From the NCBI RefSeq assembly GCF_000425365.1, contig NZ_AUDH01000027.1, positions 1 through 40,911 of the forward strand: DNA of 40,911 bases, written 5' to 3'. The notes under the pieces are model-generated. The model searched no databases. It was not told the DNA's origin and saw only the letters and a program-made list of their open reading frames with translations. The position numbers and the translations under genes were made by a program. This DNA is from Rubritepida flocculans DSM 14296 (GTDB lineage: Bacteria > Pseudomonadota > Alphaproteobacteria > Acetobacterales > Acetobacteraceae). How positions within the stretch are numbered: position 1 is the first letter of the stretch; each line of letters opens with the position of its first letter. Positions 18,929 through 27,591 of this stretch are shown in pieces.

Positions 18929-19828
18929 ATGACCAGCGCCTTGATGAGCATGACGGGCTTCGCGCGGGAAGCCGGGCAGCTTCCCGACGGAACGGCCTAT
19001 GCCTGGGAGCTGCGCAGCGTGAACGGGCGCGGGCTCGATCTGCGGCTGCGCCTGCCCGGCGGGCTCGATGCGCTGGAGCCCGCGCTGCGCGAGGCGGCGG
19101 CGAAGCGGCTCAGGCGCGGCAATGTCCAGGCCAGCCTGACGCTGAAAGCCGAATCGCGCCCCGCCCTGACGCCCGACCCCGCGGCGCTGGAGCGCGCGCT
19201 CGAGCTCGCCCTCGGCCTCGCCCAGCGCCTCGGCGCGCCGCCGCCGCGGGCCGAGGCGCTGCTCGCCCTGCCCGGGGTGCTGCGCGCCGAAAGCCCCGAG
19301 CCCGAGGAGGCGGCGGAGGAGGCGAAGCGCGCCGCGCTGCTCGCCGGCTTCCAGCGCGCGCTGGAGGGGCTGGTGGCGGCGCGCCGGGGCGAGGGGGCGC
19401 GGCTGCGGCCGGTGCTCGAGGCTCTGCTGGAGGAGATCGCCGGGCTGCGCGAGGCCGCCGCCGCCGAGGCCGCCGCTCAGCCCGCCCAGCAGCGCGCGCG
19501 CTGGCTGGAGAGCCTGGCCACGCTGCTCGACGAGAACGCGCGCGCCCGCATCCCCGAGGAGCGGCTGGCGCAGGAGGTGGCGCTGCTCGCCGCCAGATCC
19601 GACGTGCGCGAGGAGCTGGACCGGCTGGCCGCGCATCTGGAGGCCGCGCGCGCGCTGCTCGCGGAGGGCGAGGGCGCGGGGCGCAAGCTCGATTTCCTGG
19701 TGCAGGAGTTCGTGCGCGAGGCGAACACGCTGTGCAGCAAATCCGCCTCCGTGGCGCTGACCCGCATCGGGCTCGACCTCAAGGCCGCCATCGAGCGGCT
19801 GCGCGAGCAGGCCGCCAATGTCGAATAG
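18929..19828 (+). CDS. yicC: YicC family endoribonuclease
   Basis: YicC-type proteins are now regarded as endoribonucleases acting on small RNAs and mRNAs in E. coli. The 299-residue product (E. coli 287) has the conserved N-terminus SMTGFARE, ELRSVNGRGLDLRLRLP, and the DUF1732 C-terminal segment GRKLDFLVQEFVREANTLCS, here ending KSASVALTRIGLDLKAAIE. ATG 18929 follows GAGAGAAGG; ATG 18944 (MSMTGF) is an alternative. It diverges from the SDR gene across 40 bp and overlaps gmk by 11 bases, the common yicC-gmk arrangement. Confidence 0.94.
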   Translation: MTSALMSMTGFAREAGQLPDGTAYAWELRSVNGRGLDLRLRLPGGLDALEPALREAAAKRLRRGNVQASLTLKAESRPALTPDPAALERALELALGLAQRLGAPPPRAEALLALPGVLRAESPEPEEAAEEAKRAALLAGFQRALEGLVAARRGEGARLRPVLEALLEEIAGLREAAAAEAAAQPAQQRARWLESLATLLDENARARIPEERLAQEVALLAARSDVREELDRLAAHLEAARALLAEGEGAGRKLDFLVQEFVREANTLCSKSASVALTRIGLDLKAAIERLREQAANVE

Positions 19829-20450
19829 CCCCGCCCGCCGGGGGGTCTGCCTCGTCCTCGCCGCGGCCCCCGGCGGCGGCAAGACCAGCGTCTCGCGCGC
19901 CCTGCTGGCGAGCGAGCCGAACCTCACCCTCTCGGTCAGCGTCACCACCCGCCCGCCGCGCCCCGGCGAGCAGGAGGGGGTGCACTACTTCTTCCGCAGC
20001 ATGGCGCAGTTCGAGGAGATGGCGGCCGCGGGCGAGCTGCTCGAGCATGCGCGCTTCCTCGGCCGCGGCTACGGCACGCCCCGCGCGCCGGTGGAGGCCG
20101 CCCTCGCCGCGGGGCGGGATGTGCTGTTCGACATCGAGTGGCAGGGCCACCGCCAGCTTCGCGAAAGGCTGCCGGGCGATGTGGTGGGCGTCTTCCTCCT
20201 GCCGCCCTCGCTCGAGGAGCTGGAGCGCCGGCTGCGCACCCGCGCTCAGGACAGCGAGGAGGAGATCGCCCGCCGCCTCGCCGCCGCACGCGAGGAGATG
20301 ACCCACTGGGACGAGTTCGACCACATCCTGATCAACGCGGATTTCGAGCGCACGGTGGCGGATGCGCGCGCCATCCTGCACGCCGCCCGCACGGCGCGCG
20401 CGCGGCTGCCCGGCATGGCGGGATTCGTCGAGACGCTGCTGCGTGGCTGA
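19818..20450 (+). CDS. gmk: Guanylate kinase
   Basis: Guanylate kinase phosphorylates GMP to GDP with ATP. The 210-residue protein has the P-loop APGGGKTS (residues 17-24), the GMP-binding region SVSVTTRPPRPGEQEGVHY, GELLEHARFLGRGYGTP and the DIEWQGHRQLRE helix (family usually DVDWQG), with EFDHILINAD near the end. It starts inside the end of yicC by 11 bases and its stop overlaps the GTG of the AEC transporter gene, so the three genes form a short operon. Confidence 0.97.
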   Translation: MSNSPARRGVCLVLAAAPGGGKTSVSRALLASEPNLTLSVSVTTRPPRPGEQEGVHYFFRSMAQFEEMAAAGELLEHARFLGRGYGTPRAPVEAALAAGRDVLFDIEWQGHRQLRERLPGDVVGVFLLPPSLEELERRLRTRAQDSEEEIARRLAAAREEMTHWDEFDHILINADFERTVADARAILHAARTARARLPGMAGFVETLLRG

Positions 20451-21372
20451 CGCCTTCCTCACCCTGATCGAGGTGGTGGCGCCGATCTTCGCGCTCATCC
20501 TCGCCGGGTGGGTGGCGGCCTGGCGCGGATGGGTGGGCGAGGCGGGCTTCGCGGGGCTCAACGCCTTCGCCTTCTCGCTGGCGGCGCCGGCGCTGCTCTT
20601 CGCCTCGGGCACGGCGGGGCATGGCGGGGGCGGCGGTGCGGCGCTTGCCTTCTTCCTGGGCTGCGCGGTGCTTTACGCGGCCACGCTGGCGGGCGGGCTG
20701 CGCGCGGGGATGGGCCTCGGGGGCGCGGGGCCGCTCGCGCTCCACGTCACCTTCGGCAACACGGTGATGATGGGCATCCCGCTCATCGCCGCCGCCTTCG
20801 GGCCGCAGGGGCTTTCGGTGCTGCTCGCCATCCTCGCGCTGCATTCCATGGTGCTGCTCGGCACGGCGACGGTGGTGGCGGAGCTCGCGCTCAACAGCGG
20901 CGCCTCGGCGCGGCGGCTGCTGCGCAACACGCTGCGCGGCGTGCTGCGCAACCCGATCGTGATGGCGGTGCTGCTCGCCATGGTCTGGAGCAGCCTCGCG
21001 CTGCCGGTGCCCGGGCCCGCGCGGCGCACGCTGGAGCTGCTGGGCGCGGCCGCGCCGCCCGTCTCGCTGTTCTGCCTGGGCGGGTCGCTGCGCGCCTTCC
21101 GCGCGGCGGGGCTGTGGCGGCGCACGGCGCTGACGGCGCTGCTCAAGCTGCTCGTGCTGCCGCTGCTGGTGTTCGGCTTCTGCCGCCTGTTCGGCCTCGG
21201 GCCGCTGGAGACGGCGGTGGCGGTGACGACGGCGGCGCTGCCTACCGGCGCCAACGCCTTCCTGCTGGCGCGGCGCTACGCGGCCGGCGCGGCGGAATCC
21301 GGGGCGGCGGTGCTGGTCTCCACCATGGTCTCGGTGCTGAGCCTTTCGGCGCTGCTCGCCTGGCTGCGCTGA
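20443..21372 (+). CDS. AEC family (auxin efflux carrier-like) transporter
   Basis: A 309-residue inner-membrane protein with eight to ten hydrophobic segments, in the PIN-like AEC family; bacterial members such as MdcF or MleP carry carboxylates, but substrates are mostly unknown. Family-like parts are the N-terminal VVAPIFALILAGWVAAWRG, the conserved HVTFGNTVMMGIPLIAAAFG, LLRNTLRGVLRNPIVMAVLL and the final TTAALPTGANAFLLARRY. The start is taken at GTG 20443, which overlaps the gmk stop by eight bases; the ribosome-binding site is weak. A hairpin terminator follows directly. Confidence 0.9.
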   Translation: MADAFLTLIEVVAPIFALILAGWVAAWRGWVGEAGFAGLNAFAFSLAAPALLFASGTAGHGGGGGAALAFFLGCAVLYAATLAGGLRAGMGLGGAGPLALHVTFGNTVMMGIPLIAAAFGPQGLSVLLAILALHSMVLLGTATVVAELALNSGASARRLLRNTLRGVLRNPIVMAVLLAMVWSSLALPVPGPARRTLELLGAAAPPVSLFCLGGSLRAFRAAGLWRRTALTALLKLLVLPLLVFGFCRLFGLGPLETAVAVTTAALPTGANAFLLARRYAAGAAESGAAVLVSTMVSVLSLSALLAWLR

Positions 21373-21374
21373 TG

Positions 21375-21397
21375 CGGGCGGCATGTCACGCCGCCCG
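21375..21397. terminator. Bidirectional hairpin between the AEC gene and ppx
   Basis: CGGGCGGC (21375-21382) and GCCGCCCG (21390-21397) form an eight-pair stem with a seven-base loop in the 27-bp convergent gap. T-runs are short on both sides. It probably ends both the yicC-gmk-AEC operon and the minus-strand ppx operon. Confidence 0.55.
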
Positions 21398-21399
21398 TC

Positions 21400-22884
21400 T
21401 CAGTCCGCCTCCAGCAGCGGATCGAGGCCGAGCGCCAGCGCCAGCGCTTCCAGCCGGCGCAGCACGCTCTCGCCCGCGAAGACGCCGGCGCCGCGCTTGA
21501 GCCGCAGCACCAGCCGCCGGCCGCGGCGTTCGAGCTCCGTCGCTTCCAGCAGCCCGGGCACGCCGCCCGAGAGGGTGTAGGCAAGGCGCAGCGCCGCCCC
21601 CAGCGCCTCGGCCCGGCGCACGGTGGCGGCGGAGAGCAGCGCCCGCGCGGGCGCGAGGAAGGGCGCGGCCGGCTCGGCCTCGTAGCGCAGCGCCGCCACC
21701 AGGGCCAGGAAGGCGCGCACATGGTGGTCGAGCCCCACGCCGTGCAGGCGCAGCAGGCGCAGGAAGGCCTGCTCGGCGCGGTATTCCGGGTGGTCGCGGC
21801 TGCCGCTGTCGCTGATCCAGCAGGCGGCGGCGCGCAGCTTCGCGTCCGGCTCCACCTCCTCGGCCAGCGGGGCGAGCCAGGCGAGGAGGGCGGGCGGCAG
21901 CCCCGTGTCGCGGCCGAAGCGCGCGCCGATCTCCATGGCGGCGGCGAGCAGCGGGTCCTCCTCCCGCCGCGCCGCCTCCAGCCGGCGGGCATACCAGCCC
22001 TCGCGCAGCCCGTTGGCCGAGAACACCACGCGCGCCACATTGGCCGCGCGCAGCAGCCGGCGCATGACGACCGCGGCGAAGGGCAGATCCTGCACGCGCT
22101 TGGTGGGGGCGGCGGGCATGCGCTCCAGCGCCTTGCGGGGCGCGTTCATCACCACCCCCGCGAGGTCGCGCGCCTCCTCGCGGCGGATCGCGTAGTGGTG
22201 GACGATGGCGAGCGGATAGCCCGTCTGCGCGATGTGGATGCGCGCGAGCGCGCGGAAGGTGCCGCCCACCAGGAACAGATCCTTCAGCGGCTCGGCGCCC
22301 AGCCAGGGCACGGTCTTGAGCTCGGCCTCGACGATGGCGCGCGCGCGGGCCACGTCCTCGCCCGCGCGTTCGGCCAGGCGGATGGTGCCGAGCGGCAGCG
22401 AGGCCGTCTCGGCGATGCGCCCCTGCGCGAGCCGCACGAGCTCGAGCGAGCCGCCGCCCAGATCGCCCAGCACGCCATCGGCCTGTGGCACGCCGAGCAG
22501 CAGCCCCTCGGCCGAGAGCCGGGCCTCCTCCTCGCCCGAGAGGATGGTGACCGGCACGCCGGGCATGACGCGCCCGAGCCCGGCCATGAACTCCGCGCCG
22601 TTGGTCGCGTCGCGCACCGCCGCGGTGGCCAGCACCTCGAGCGGATCGGCGCCCATGCCGCGCGCCAGCGCGTGGTAGCGACCGAGCACGGTGAGCGCCT
22701 GGGCCGAGGCCTCCTCGTTCAGCCGCCCCGTGGCGTGCAGCCCGCGCCCGAGGCCGAGCACGGCCTTCTCGTTGAAGATGGCGTGCGGGTTGCGCTCCCG
22801 CCCCTCGAAGACCACGAGGCGCACGGAGTTGGAGCCGAGATCCACCACCCCGAAGCGCGTGCGGGTGGCGCATGTGCCGTCCAT
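21400..22884 (-). CDS. ppx: Exopolyphosphatase, Ppx/GppA family
   Basis: Ppx removes terminal phosphate from polyphosphate; related GppA acts on pppGpp. The 494-residue protein has the actin-like ATPase motifs FGVVDLGSNSVRLVVFEG (residues 11-28) and VLGDLGGGSLELV, plus TAAVRDATNG, ILSGEEEARLSAEG, and a C-terminal HD-like region with DHPEYRAEQAFLRLLRLHGV. It starts four bases after the ppk stop and is the last gene of the minus-strand operon. The close pairing with ppk supports polyphosphate rather than pppGpp as the main substrate. Confidence 0.94.
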   Translation of the reverse strand: MDGTCATRTRFGVVDLGSNSVRLVVFEGRERNPHAIFNEKAVLGLGRGLHATGRLNEEASAQALTVLGRYHALARGMGADPLEVLATAAVRDATNGAEFMAGLGRVMPGVPVTILSGEEEARLSAEGLLLGVPQADGVLGDLGGGSLELVRLAQGRIAETASLPLGTIRLAERAGEDVARARAIVEAELKTVPWLGAEPLKDLFLVGGTFRALARIHIAQTGYPLAIVHHYAIRREEARDLAGVVMNAPRKALERMPAAPTKRVQDLPFAAVVMRRLLRAANVARVVFSANGLREGWYARRLEAARREEDPLLAAAMEIGARFGRDTGLPPALLAWLAPLAEEVEPDAKLRAAACWISDSGSRDHPEYRAEQAFLRLLRLHGVGLDHHVRAFLALVAALRYEAEPAAPFLAPARALLSAATVRRAEALGAALRLAYTLSGGVPGLLEATELERRGRRLVLRLKRGAGVFAGESVLRRLEALALALGLDPLLEAD

Positions 22885-22888
22885 GCGC

Positions 22889-25057
22889 TCAGTCCTGGTG
22901 CAGCTTCTCGGCGCGGCCGCGGCGCGGCGCGGCGGGGCGCGGCGGGCGGGTGAGCGCGCTGCCGCGGCCCGAGAGAGAGGGGTTCGTCATGAAATACTCG
23001 TGCGCCGAGAACTGGCGCGGATCGGGCGGGCGGCGGCGCCAGGAGCCGTCGGGCTCCAGATCCCAGGACTGCGCGGCGTCCTTGAGGTTCACGACCATGA
23101 TCTGGTCGAGCACCTGGGCGTGCACGGTCGGGTTCTCCACGGGCACCATGGTCTCCACGCGCCAGTCCATGTTGCGCGCCATCCAGTCGGCCGAGGAGAT
23201 GTACACGCGCGCCCGGCGCGAGGGCAGCTTGTGGCCGTTTCCGAAGACGTAGATGCGCGAGTGCTCGAGGAAGCGGCCCACGATGGACTTCACGCGGATG
23301 TTCTCCGACAGGCCGGGCACGCCGGGGCGCAGGCAGCAGATGCCGCGCACCACGCACTCCACGATGACGCCCGCCCGGCTCGCGCGGTAGAGCGCGTCTA
23401 TCAGATCCTTGTCCACCAGCGAGTTCATCTTGAGCCAGATGCCCGCGGGCCGGCCCTCCTTCGCGAAGGCGATCTCCTGCTCGATCAGCCCCATCAGGGT
23501 GGGGCGGATGGTCAGCGGCGCGAAGGCGAGCTTCTCCATCGCCTCGGGCCGGGCGTAGCCGGTCATGTAGTTGAACAGCTTCGCCGCGTCGCGCGTCAGC
23601 GCCGGATCGGCCGTGAAGAAGCTGAGGTCGGTGTAGATGCGCGCGGTGATGGGGTGGTAGTTGCCCGTGCCGAAATGCGCGTAGGAGCGCAGCCCCCCCG
23701 CCTCGCGCCGCACCACGAGGCTCACCTTCGCATGCGTCTTGAGCTCGACGAAGCCGAAGACGACCTGCACGCCGGCCGCCTCCAGCTCGCGCGCGATGGA
23801 GATGTTGCGCTCCTCGTCGAAGCGCGCCTTGAGCTCCACCATGGCGGTGACGGATTTGCCCACCTCGGCCGCCTCGATCAGCGCGCGCGCGATGGGGCTG
23901 TCGCGGCTGGTGCGGTAGAGCGTCTGCTTGATGGAGACCACGTTCGGGTCGCGCGCCGCCTGGCGGAGGAACTGCACCACCACGTCGAAGCTCTCGTAGG
24001 GGTGGTGCACCACGATGTCCTTGGCGCGGATGGCGGCGAAGCAGTCCCCGCCATAGTCGAGGATGCGCTCGGGGAAGCGGGGCGTGTAGGGGGTGAAGAG
24101 GAGGTCCGGCCGGTCCTCGACGATCAGCGCCTTGAGGTCGGCCATGCCGAGCAGCCCGTCCACGGTGAAGACCGCCGCGCGGTCGGCGTCGAGTTCCTCG
24201 GCGACGAAATCCACCATGTCGGCGGGCATGCGCGCGTCCACCGAGAGGCGGATGGCGCGGCCGCGGCGGCGGCGCTTCAGCGCCGTCTCGTAGCTGCGCA
24301 CCAGATCCTCGGCCTCCTCCTCGAACTCCACGTCGGTGTCGCGGATCAGGCGGAACAGGCCGCGCTCGGCCACGATGAAGCCGGGAAAGAGGTGGTGGAG
24401 GTTGAGGCCCACCACATCCTCGAGCAGGGCGAAGCGGATGCCCTCGCCCGGGCCCGCGGGCAGGCGGATGAAGCGGTCCACCTGCGGCGGAAGCGGGATC
24501 AGCGCGCGCATGGTGCCGCCATCCTCCTCGCGCACCAGCTTGAGCACCATGCAGAGCGCGAGGTTGGCGATGAAGGGGAAGGGGTGCGCGGGGTCCACCG
24601 CCAGCGGGGTGAGCACGGGGAAGACGCGCTCGTGGAAATAGGTCTCGAGCCAGGCGATGTCGGCCTCGCTCAGCTCGTCCGCATCGAGCAGCGAGAGGCC
24701 GGCGGGGCGCAGGAGCTGGCGCAGCGTACGCCAGGCCTGCTGCTGCGCCTCGATGAGCGCGAGCGCGCGCTGGTGGATGGCGGCGAGCTGCTGGGTGGGG
24801 GAGAGCCCGTCGGGCGAGGGCGTCGTCACCCCCTCGCGCTCCTGGCCCACCAGGCCGGCGACGCGCACGGAATAGAACTCGTCGAGGTTGGAGCCGGAGA
24901 TGGCGAGGAAGCGCAGCCGCTCGAGCAGCGGGTGCTGCGGGTTCGCCGCCTCCTCCAGCACGCGCGTGTTGAAGTCGAGCCAGGAGAGCTCGCGGTTGAA
25001 GAAGCGGCCCGGGGCGTCGGGGGCGGGAAGCTCGAGGCTCTGTTCGGCGGCGGACAT
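22889..25057 (-). CDS. ppk1: Polyphosphate kinase 1
   Basis: PPK1 makes polyphosphate from ATP at the membrane through a phosphohistidine intermediate. The 722-residue length fits (E. coli 688). The N-terminal domain has [19 protein letters not shown] and [17 protein letters not shown]442 ([15 protein letters not shown]) and H461 ([10 protein letters not shown]) match the spacing of E. coli H435 and H454. The C-terminal end is an Arg/Pro-rich tail after a [12 protein letters not shown] segment. It lies nine bases after hdaA and four before ppx. Confidence 0.97.
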   Translation of the reverse strand: MSAAEQSLELPAPDAPGRFFNRELSWLDFNTRVLEEAANPQHPLLERLRFLAISGSNLDEFYSVRVAGLVGQEREGVTTPSPDGLSPTQQLAAIHQRALALIEAQQQAWRTLRQLLRPAGLSLLDADELSEADIAWLETYFHERVFPVLTPLAVDPAHPFPFIANLALCMVLKLVREEDGGTMRALIPLPPQVDRFIRLPAGPGEGIRFALLEDVVGLNLHHLFPGFIVAERGLFRLIRDTDVEFEEEAEDLVRSYETALKRRRRGRAIRLSVDARMPADMVDFVAEELDADRAAVFTVDGLLGMADLKALIVEDRPDLLFTPYTPRFPERILDYGGDCFAAIRAKDIVVHHPYESFDVVVQFLRQAARDPNVVSIKQTLYRTSRDSPIARALIEAAEVGKSVTAMVELKARFDEERNISIARELEAAGVQVVFGFVELKTHAKVSLVVRREAGGLRSYAHFGTGNYHPITARIYTDLSFFTADPALTRDAAKLFNYMTGYARPEAMEKLAFAPLTIRPTLMGLIEQEIAFAKEGRPAGIWLKMNSLVDKDLIDALYRASRAGVIVECVVRGICCLRPGVPGLSENIRVKSIVGRFLEHSRIYVFGNGHKLPSRRARVYISSADWMARNMDWRVETMVPVENPTVHAQVLDQIMVVNLKDAAQSWDLEPDGSWRRRPPDPRQFSAHEYFMTNPSLSGRGSALTRPPRPAAPRRGRAEKLHQD

Positions 25058-25066
25058 GGCGCGAGC

Positions 25067-25777
25067 CTACAGCAGCGCGGGGCCGGCCGGCAGGGCGGGT
25101 TCGGGCGATGTCTCCGAAGCGTCACCCAGCAGCGGGGCGAGGGCGGCGAGCGCGGCGCGGCGCGTCAGCCGCCGGCCGGAGGCCAGCGCGGCGTGGTCGA
25201 GCCGCGCCACCGCCTCGGCCATGGCGGCGGCGCTGCGCGGCAGCCGCGCGCGCAGGAAGGCCGCAAGGCCGGGCTCGAGCGCGAGCTGGCGGTCGGCGAG
25301 GTGCTTGGCGAAGAGCGCCTCCAGCAGCGCGTCCGAGGGCTCGCCCGTCATCGCCACCGCGGTGGCGGCGAGGCGCGAGCGCAGATCGGGCAGGGCGATG
25401 CGCCAGCGCGAGGGGGCGGCGGCGGCGGCCATGAGCACGGGCAGCCCGGCCTCGGCGCAGGCGTTGAGCAGGTGCAGCAGCGCCGCCTCCTCGGCCGGCG
25501 CGTCGGCGTCGTCGAGGGCGAGGCCGCGGGCGGGCAGGGGGGGAAGGCCGCGCAGCGCCGGGCCCTGGCGCAGCTCCCAGCCCTGGGCGGCGGCGGCGAT
25601 GTGCAGCAGATGCGTCTTGCCCGTGCCCGGGGGGCCGGCGAGCACGAGCCGCCCCATGGGCCAGCGATCGGGGGCGGCGAGCCAGCGCAGCGCCTCCTCG
25701 TTGCTCGCGTCCGGCACGAAATCCGCCGCGGCGAAGGAGGGGGGGGAGAGCGGCAGCGGCAGGGCGAGCTGGCTCAT
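25067..25777 (-). CDS. hdaA: DnaA regulatory inactivator Hda/HdaA
   Basis: Hda-type AAA+ proteins, bound to the DNA-loaded sliding clamp, stimulate ATP hydrolysis by DnaA and so prevent re-initiation. The 236-residue protein begins MSQLALPLPL, with the clamp-binding QLALPL motif at residues 3-8, then Walker A GPPGTGKT (48-55) and a Walker B-like LALDDAD (86-92), and a sensor region PDLRSRLAA. It lies between the permease gene and ppk. There is no clear Shine-Dalgarno sequence; the ATG overlaps the stop of an 18-codon upstream ORF made by a 32-bp duplication, so translation may be coupled to it. Confidence 0.93.
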   Translation of the reverse strand: MSQLALPLPLSPPSFAAADFVPDASNEEALRWLAAPDRWPMGRLVLAGPPGTGKTHLLHIAAAAQGWELRQGPALRGLPPLPARGLALDDADAPAEEAALLHLLNACAEAGLPVLMAAAAAPSRWRIALPDLRSRLAATAVAMTGEPSDALLEALFAKHLADRQLALEPGLAAFLRARLPRSAAAMAEAVARLDHAALASGRRLTRRAALAALAPLLGDASETSPEPALPAGPALL

Positions 25778-25840
25778 GCCGGCTCGCGCGCGAGCTGCGC
25801 GGAGATGGGCGGCAGGGCGAGCTGGCTCATGCCGGCTCGC
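25756..25840. repeat. 32-bp tandem direct repeat at the hdaA start
   Basis: The 32 bases at 25756-25787 recur without mismatch at 25809-25840, 53 bp apart. Each copy holds, on the minus strand, the presumed start context GAGCCGGC, the ATG and codons for MSQLALP. The second copy lies in the gap between the permease gene and hdaA, so this gap is probably a recent duplication of the hdaA 5' end. Confidence 0.9.
25774..25830 (-). CDS. 18-codon upstream ORF repeating the clamp-binding motif
   Basis: The distal repeat copy opens the ORF MSQLALPPISAQLAREPA, whose TGA (25776-25774) overlaps the hdaA ATG (25777-25775). The first seven residues equal the HdaA N-terminus, including QLALP, and differ in frame from hdaA because the repeat offset is 53 bp. 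It may be a translated leader that couples to hdaA or a free clamp-binding peptide; expression is unproven and it may simply be duplication debris. Confidence 0.4.
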   Translation of the reverse strand: MSQLALPPISAQLAREPA

Positions 25841-25876
25841 CCGCGCGCGGCCTGGGCGGGAAGCGCCGCACGCCCC

Positions 25877-26998
25877 TCACCCCTCCCGCCGGGGCGGGTC
25901 GAGGTAGAGCGGGCTTTCCAGGTAGCGCGCCAGCCAGTGGCGCGCCACCACGCCCACCGCGGCGGCGATGGGCACCGCCAGCAGCACGCCCAGGAAGCCG
26001 AAGGCCACGCCGCCGGCGAAGAGGGCGAAGATGACCCACACCGCGTGCAGCTCCACCCGGTCGCCCAGCAGGCGGGGATAGATCACATAGCCCTCCAGCA
26101 CCTGGCCCAGCACGAAGATGCCCACCACCAGGATCACCCCGTTCCAGTCGCCCCATTGCCCGATGGCGAGCAGCACCGCCAGCGCGAAGCCCGTCAGCGA
26201 GCCGACATAGGGGATGAAGGAGAGGAAGCCCGAGATCAGCCCCACCATCAGCCCCAGCTCGAGCCCCGCCGCCGAGAGGCTGAGCGCATAGAACAGCCCG
26301 AGCGCCAGGCAGCAGAGAAGCTGCCCGCGCAGCCAGGCCGAGAGCACCCGGTCCATGTCGCGCGCAAGCTGGATGACCGTCGGCGCGGAGCGGCGCGGCA
26401 GCCAGGATTCGATGCGCGCCATGATGCCCGGCCAGTCGCGCAGCAGGTAGAAGCTCACCACCGGCGTCACCACCGCGAGGGTGAAGACGTTGAACAGGGC
26501 GAAGCCGCCGCCGATCAGCCGCGTGGCGGCGGTGCCCAGCCAGCCGATCATGGCGCCCGCCTGGCTGATGATGAGCTCGCGCAGCCGCGCGTCCACCACC
26601 TCGGGCCCGGCGGCCTCCTCGAGGTTCATCAGGAACTCGCGCAGCGCGGCGTTGATGGTGGCGATGTAGCCCGGCAGCCGCGCCAGCAGCACGCCGATCT
26701 GCGCGACGATGAGCGGATAGAGCAGCAGCAGCGCCAGCAGCCCGAACAGCAGCAGCAGCGTGACCAGCAGCAGGGCCGAGGCCCAGCGCGGCAGCCCCCA
26801 GCGCGCGAGGAAGGTGGCGATGGGATCCAGGAAATAGGCGATGCAGGCGGCCAGCACGAAGGGCGTGAGGATGGCCGAGAACATCCACAGCGCCAGCAGC
26901 AGCCCGCCCACCGCGCCCCCCAGCAGCAGGGCGCGCTGGCGCGGCGTGGCGCCCACCCGCGGCGCCCGGCCGCGCCCCGGCGGGGGGGCGTGGTCCAT
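25877..26998 (-). CDS. AI-2E family transporter (PerM/YdgI-like permease)
   Basis: A 373-residue membrane protein of the AI-2E/UPF0118 family, whose members include AI-2 exporters and ion antiporters; this one's substrate is unknown. Hydrophobic segments are arranged as two near the N-terminus (ALLLGGAVGGLLLALWMF; ASALLLVTLLLLFGLLALL), a soluble central domain, then several C-terminal helices with FIPYVGSLTGFALAV and the conserved GQVLEGYVIYPRLLGDRVELH, written here up to the limit. The ATG at 26998 overlaps the preceding stop (TGATG). The open frame further upstream lies within the phosphatidyltransferase gene. Confidence 0.93.
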   Translation of the reverse strand: MDHAPPPGRGRAPRVGATPRQRALLLGGAVGGLLLALWMFSAILTPFVLAACIAYFLDPIATFLARWGLPRWASALLLVTLLLLFGLLALLLLYPLIVAQIGVLLARLPGYIATINAALREFLMNLEEAAGPEVVDARLRELIISQAGAMIGWLGTAATRLIGGGFALFNVFTLAVVTPVVSFYLLRDWPGIMARIESWLPRRSAPTVIQLARDMDRVLSAWLRGQLLCCLALGLFYALSLSAAGLELGLMVGLISGFLSFIPYVGSLTGFALAVLLAIGQWGDWNGVILVVGIFVLGQVLEGYVIYPRLLGDRVELHAVWVIFALFAGGVAFGFLGVLLAVPIAAAVGVVARHWLARYLESPLYLDPPRREG

Positions 26999-27591
26999 CA
27001 CGGCGCCGCCCCGGCGCGCAGCCGCCGCGCCGTCTGCGCGACATAGGCGAGGCCTGAGGCCAGGGTGCTCCCCGCCGTGGCCCAGATCAGCGCCGCCTTC
27101 AGCCCCCCCAGCGGCAGGTCGAAGCCCGCCGCCAGCAGCGCCACGGCGGCGAGCGCGATCTGCAGCGCCGTGTTGAGCTTGGAGACGAGGAGCGGCGCGA
27201 TCTCCGGCCTGTCCCCGATCATCCACAGCAGCAGCAGCCCGCCCACGATCACCGCGTCGCGGAACACGACGAGGATGGCGAGCCAGTCGGGCAGCACGCC
27301 CACCAGCGCCAGCGCGACATAGACGGAGACGAGCAGCGCCTTGTCCGCCACCGGGTCGAGCAGCGCGCCGATCTGCGAGCGCGCGCGGCGCACGCGCGCG
27401 AGCCAGCCGTCCAGCGCGTCCGAAATCCCGGCCGCGACGAAGAGCAGGAAGGCGAGGTCGAGCCGCCTCTGCACGATCAGCCAGATGGTGGCCGGCACGG
27501 CGCAGAGCCGCGCCAGCGTGATCATGTTGGGCAGCGTCAGCAGATTGTGCGTGGCGCCCGTGGCGGGCGGCCGCGGCTCAGCCTCCGGCAA
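26998..27591 (-). CDS. CDP-alcohol phosphatidyltransferase family protein (PgsA-like)
   Basis: This inner-membrane enzyme family transfers a phosphatidyl group from a CDP-lipid to an alcohol. The 197-residue product carries the complete signature D58-x2-D61-G62-x2-A65-R66-x8-G75-x3-D79-x3-D83, seen in SDALDGWLARVRRARSQIG and ALLDPVADK, with about five hydrophobic helices. Size and the CDP-binding motif fit PgsA or a paralogue; the acceptor (glycerol phosphate or other) cannot be determined. It overlaps the DUF2066 gene by 14 bases upstream and the permease gene by one base downstream, so the operon is tightly coupled. Confidence 0.92.
   Translation of the reverse strand: MPEAEPRPPATGATHNLLTLPNMITLARLCAVPATIWLIVQRRLDLAFLLFVAAGISDALDGWLARVRRARSQIGALLDPVADKALLVSVYVALALVGVLPDWLAILVVFRDAVIVGGLLLLWMIGDRPEIAPLLVSKLNTALQIALAAVALLAAGFDLPLGGLKAALIWATAGSTLASGLAYVAQTARRLRAGAAP

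Noticed and set aside
18115-18951. SDR starting at 18951
   Set aside because: Adds 21 residues without similarity, overlaps divergent yicC, and the ATG at 18888 has a strong ribosome-binding site.
22691-27046. Uninterrupted 1451-codon plus-strand frame antisense to ppk1, hdaA and the permease gene
   Set aside because: The minus-strand genes have clear domains; the frame is His/Gly/Ala/Arg-rich without recognisable motifs. Stop codons are scarce opposite GC-rich genes, so its length is not evidence of coding.
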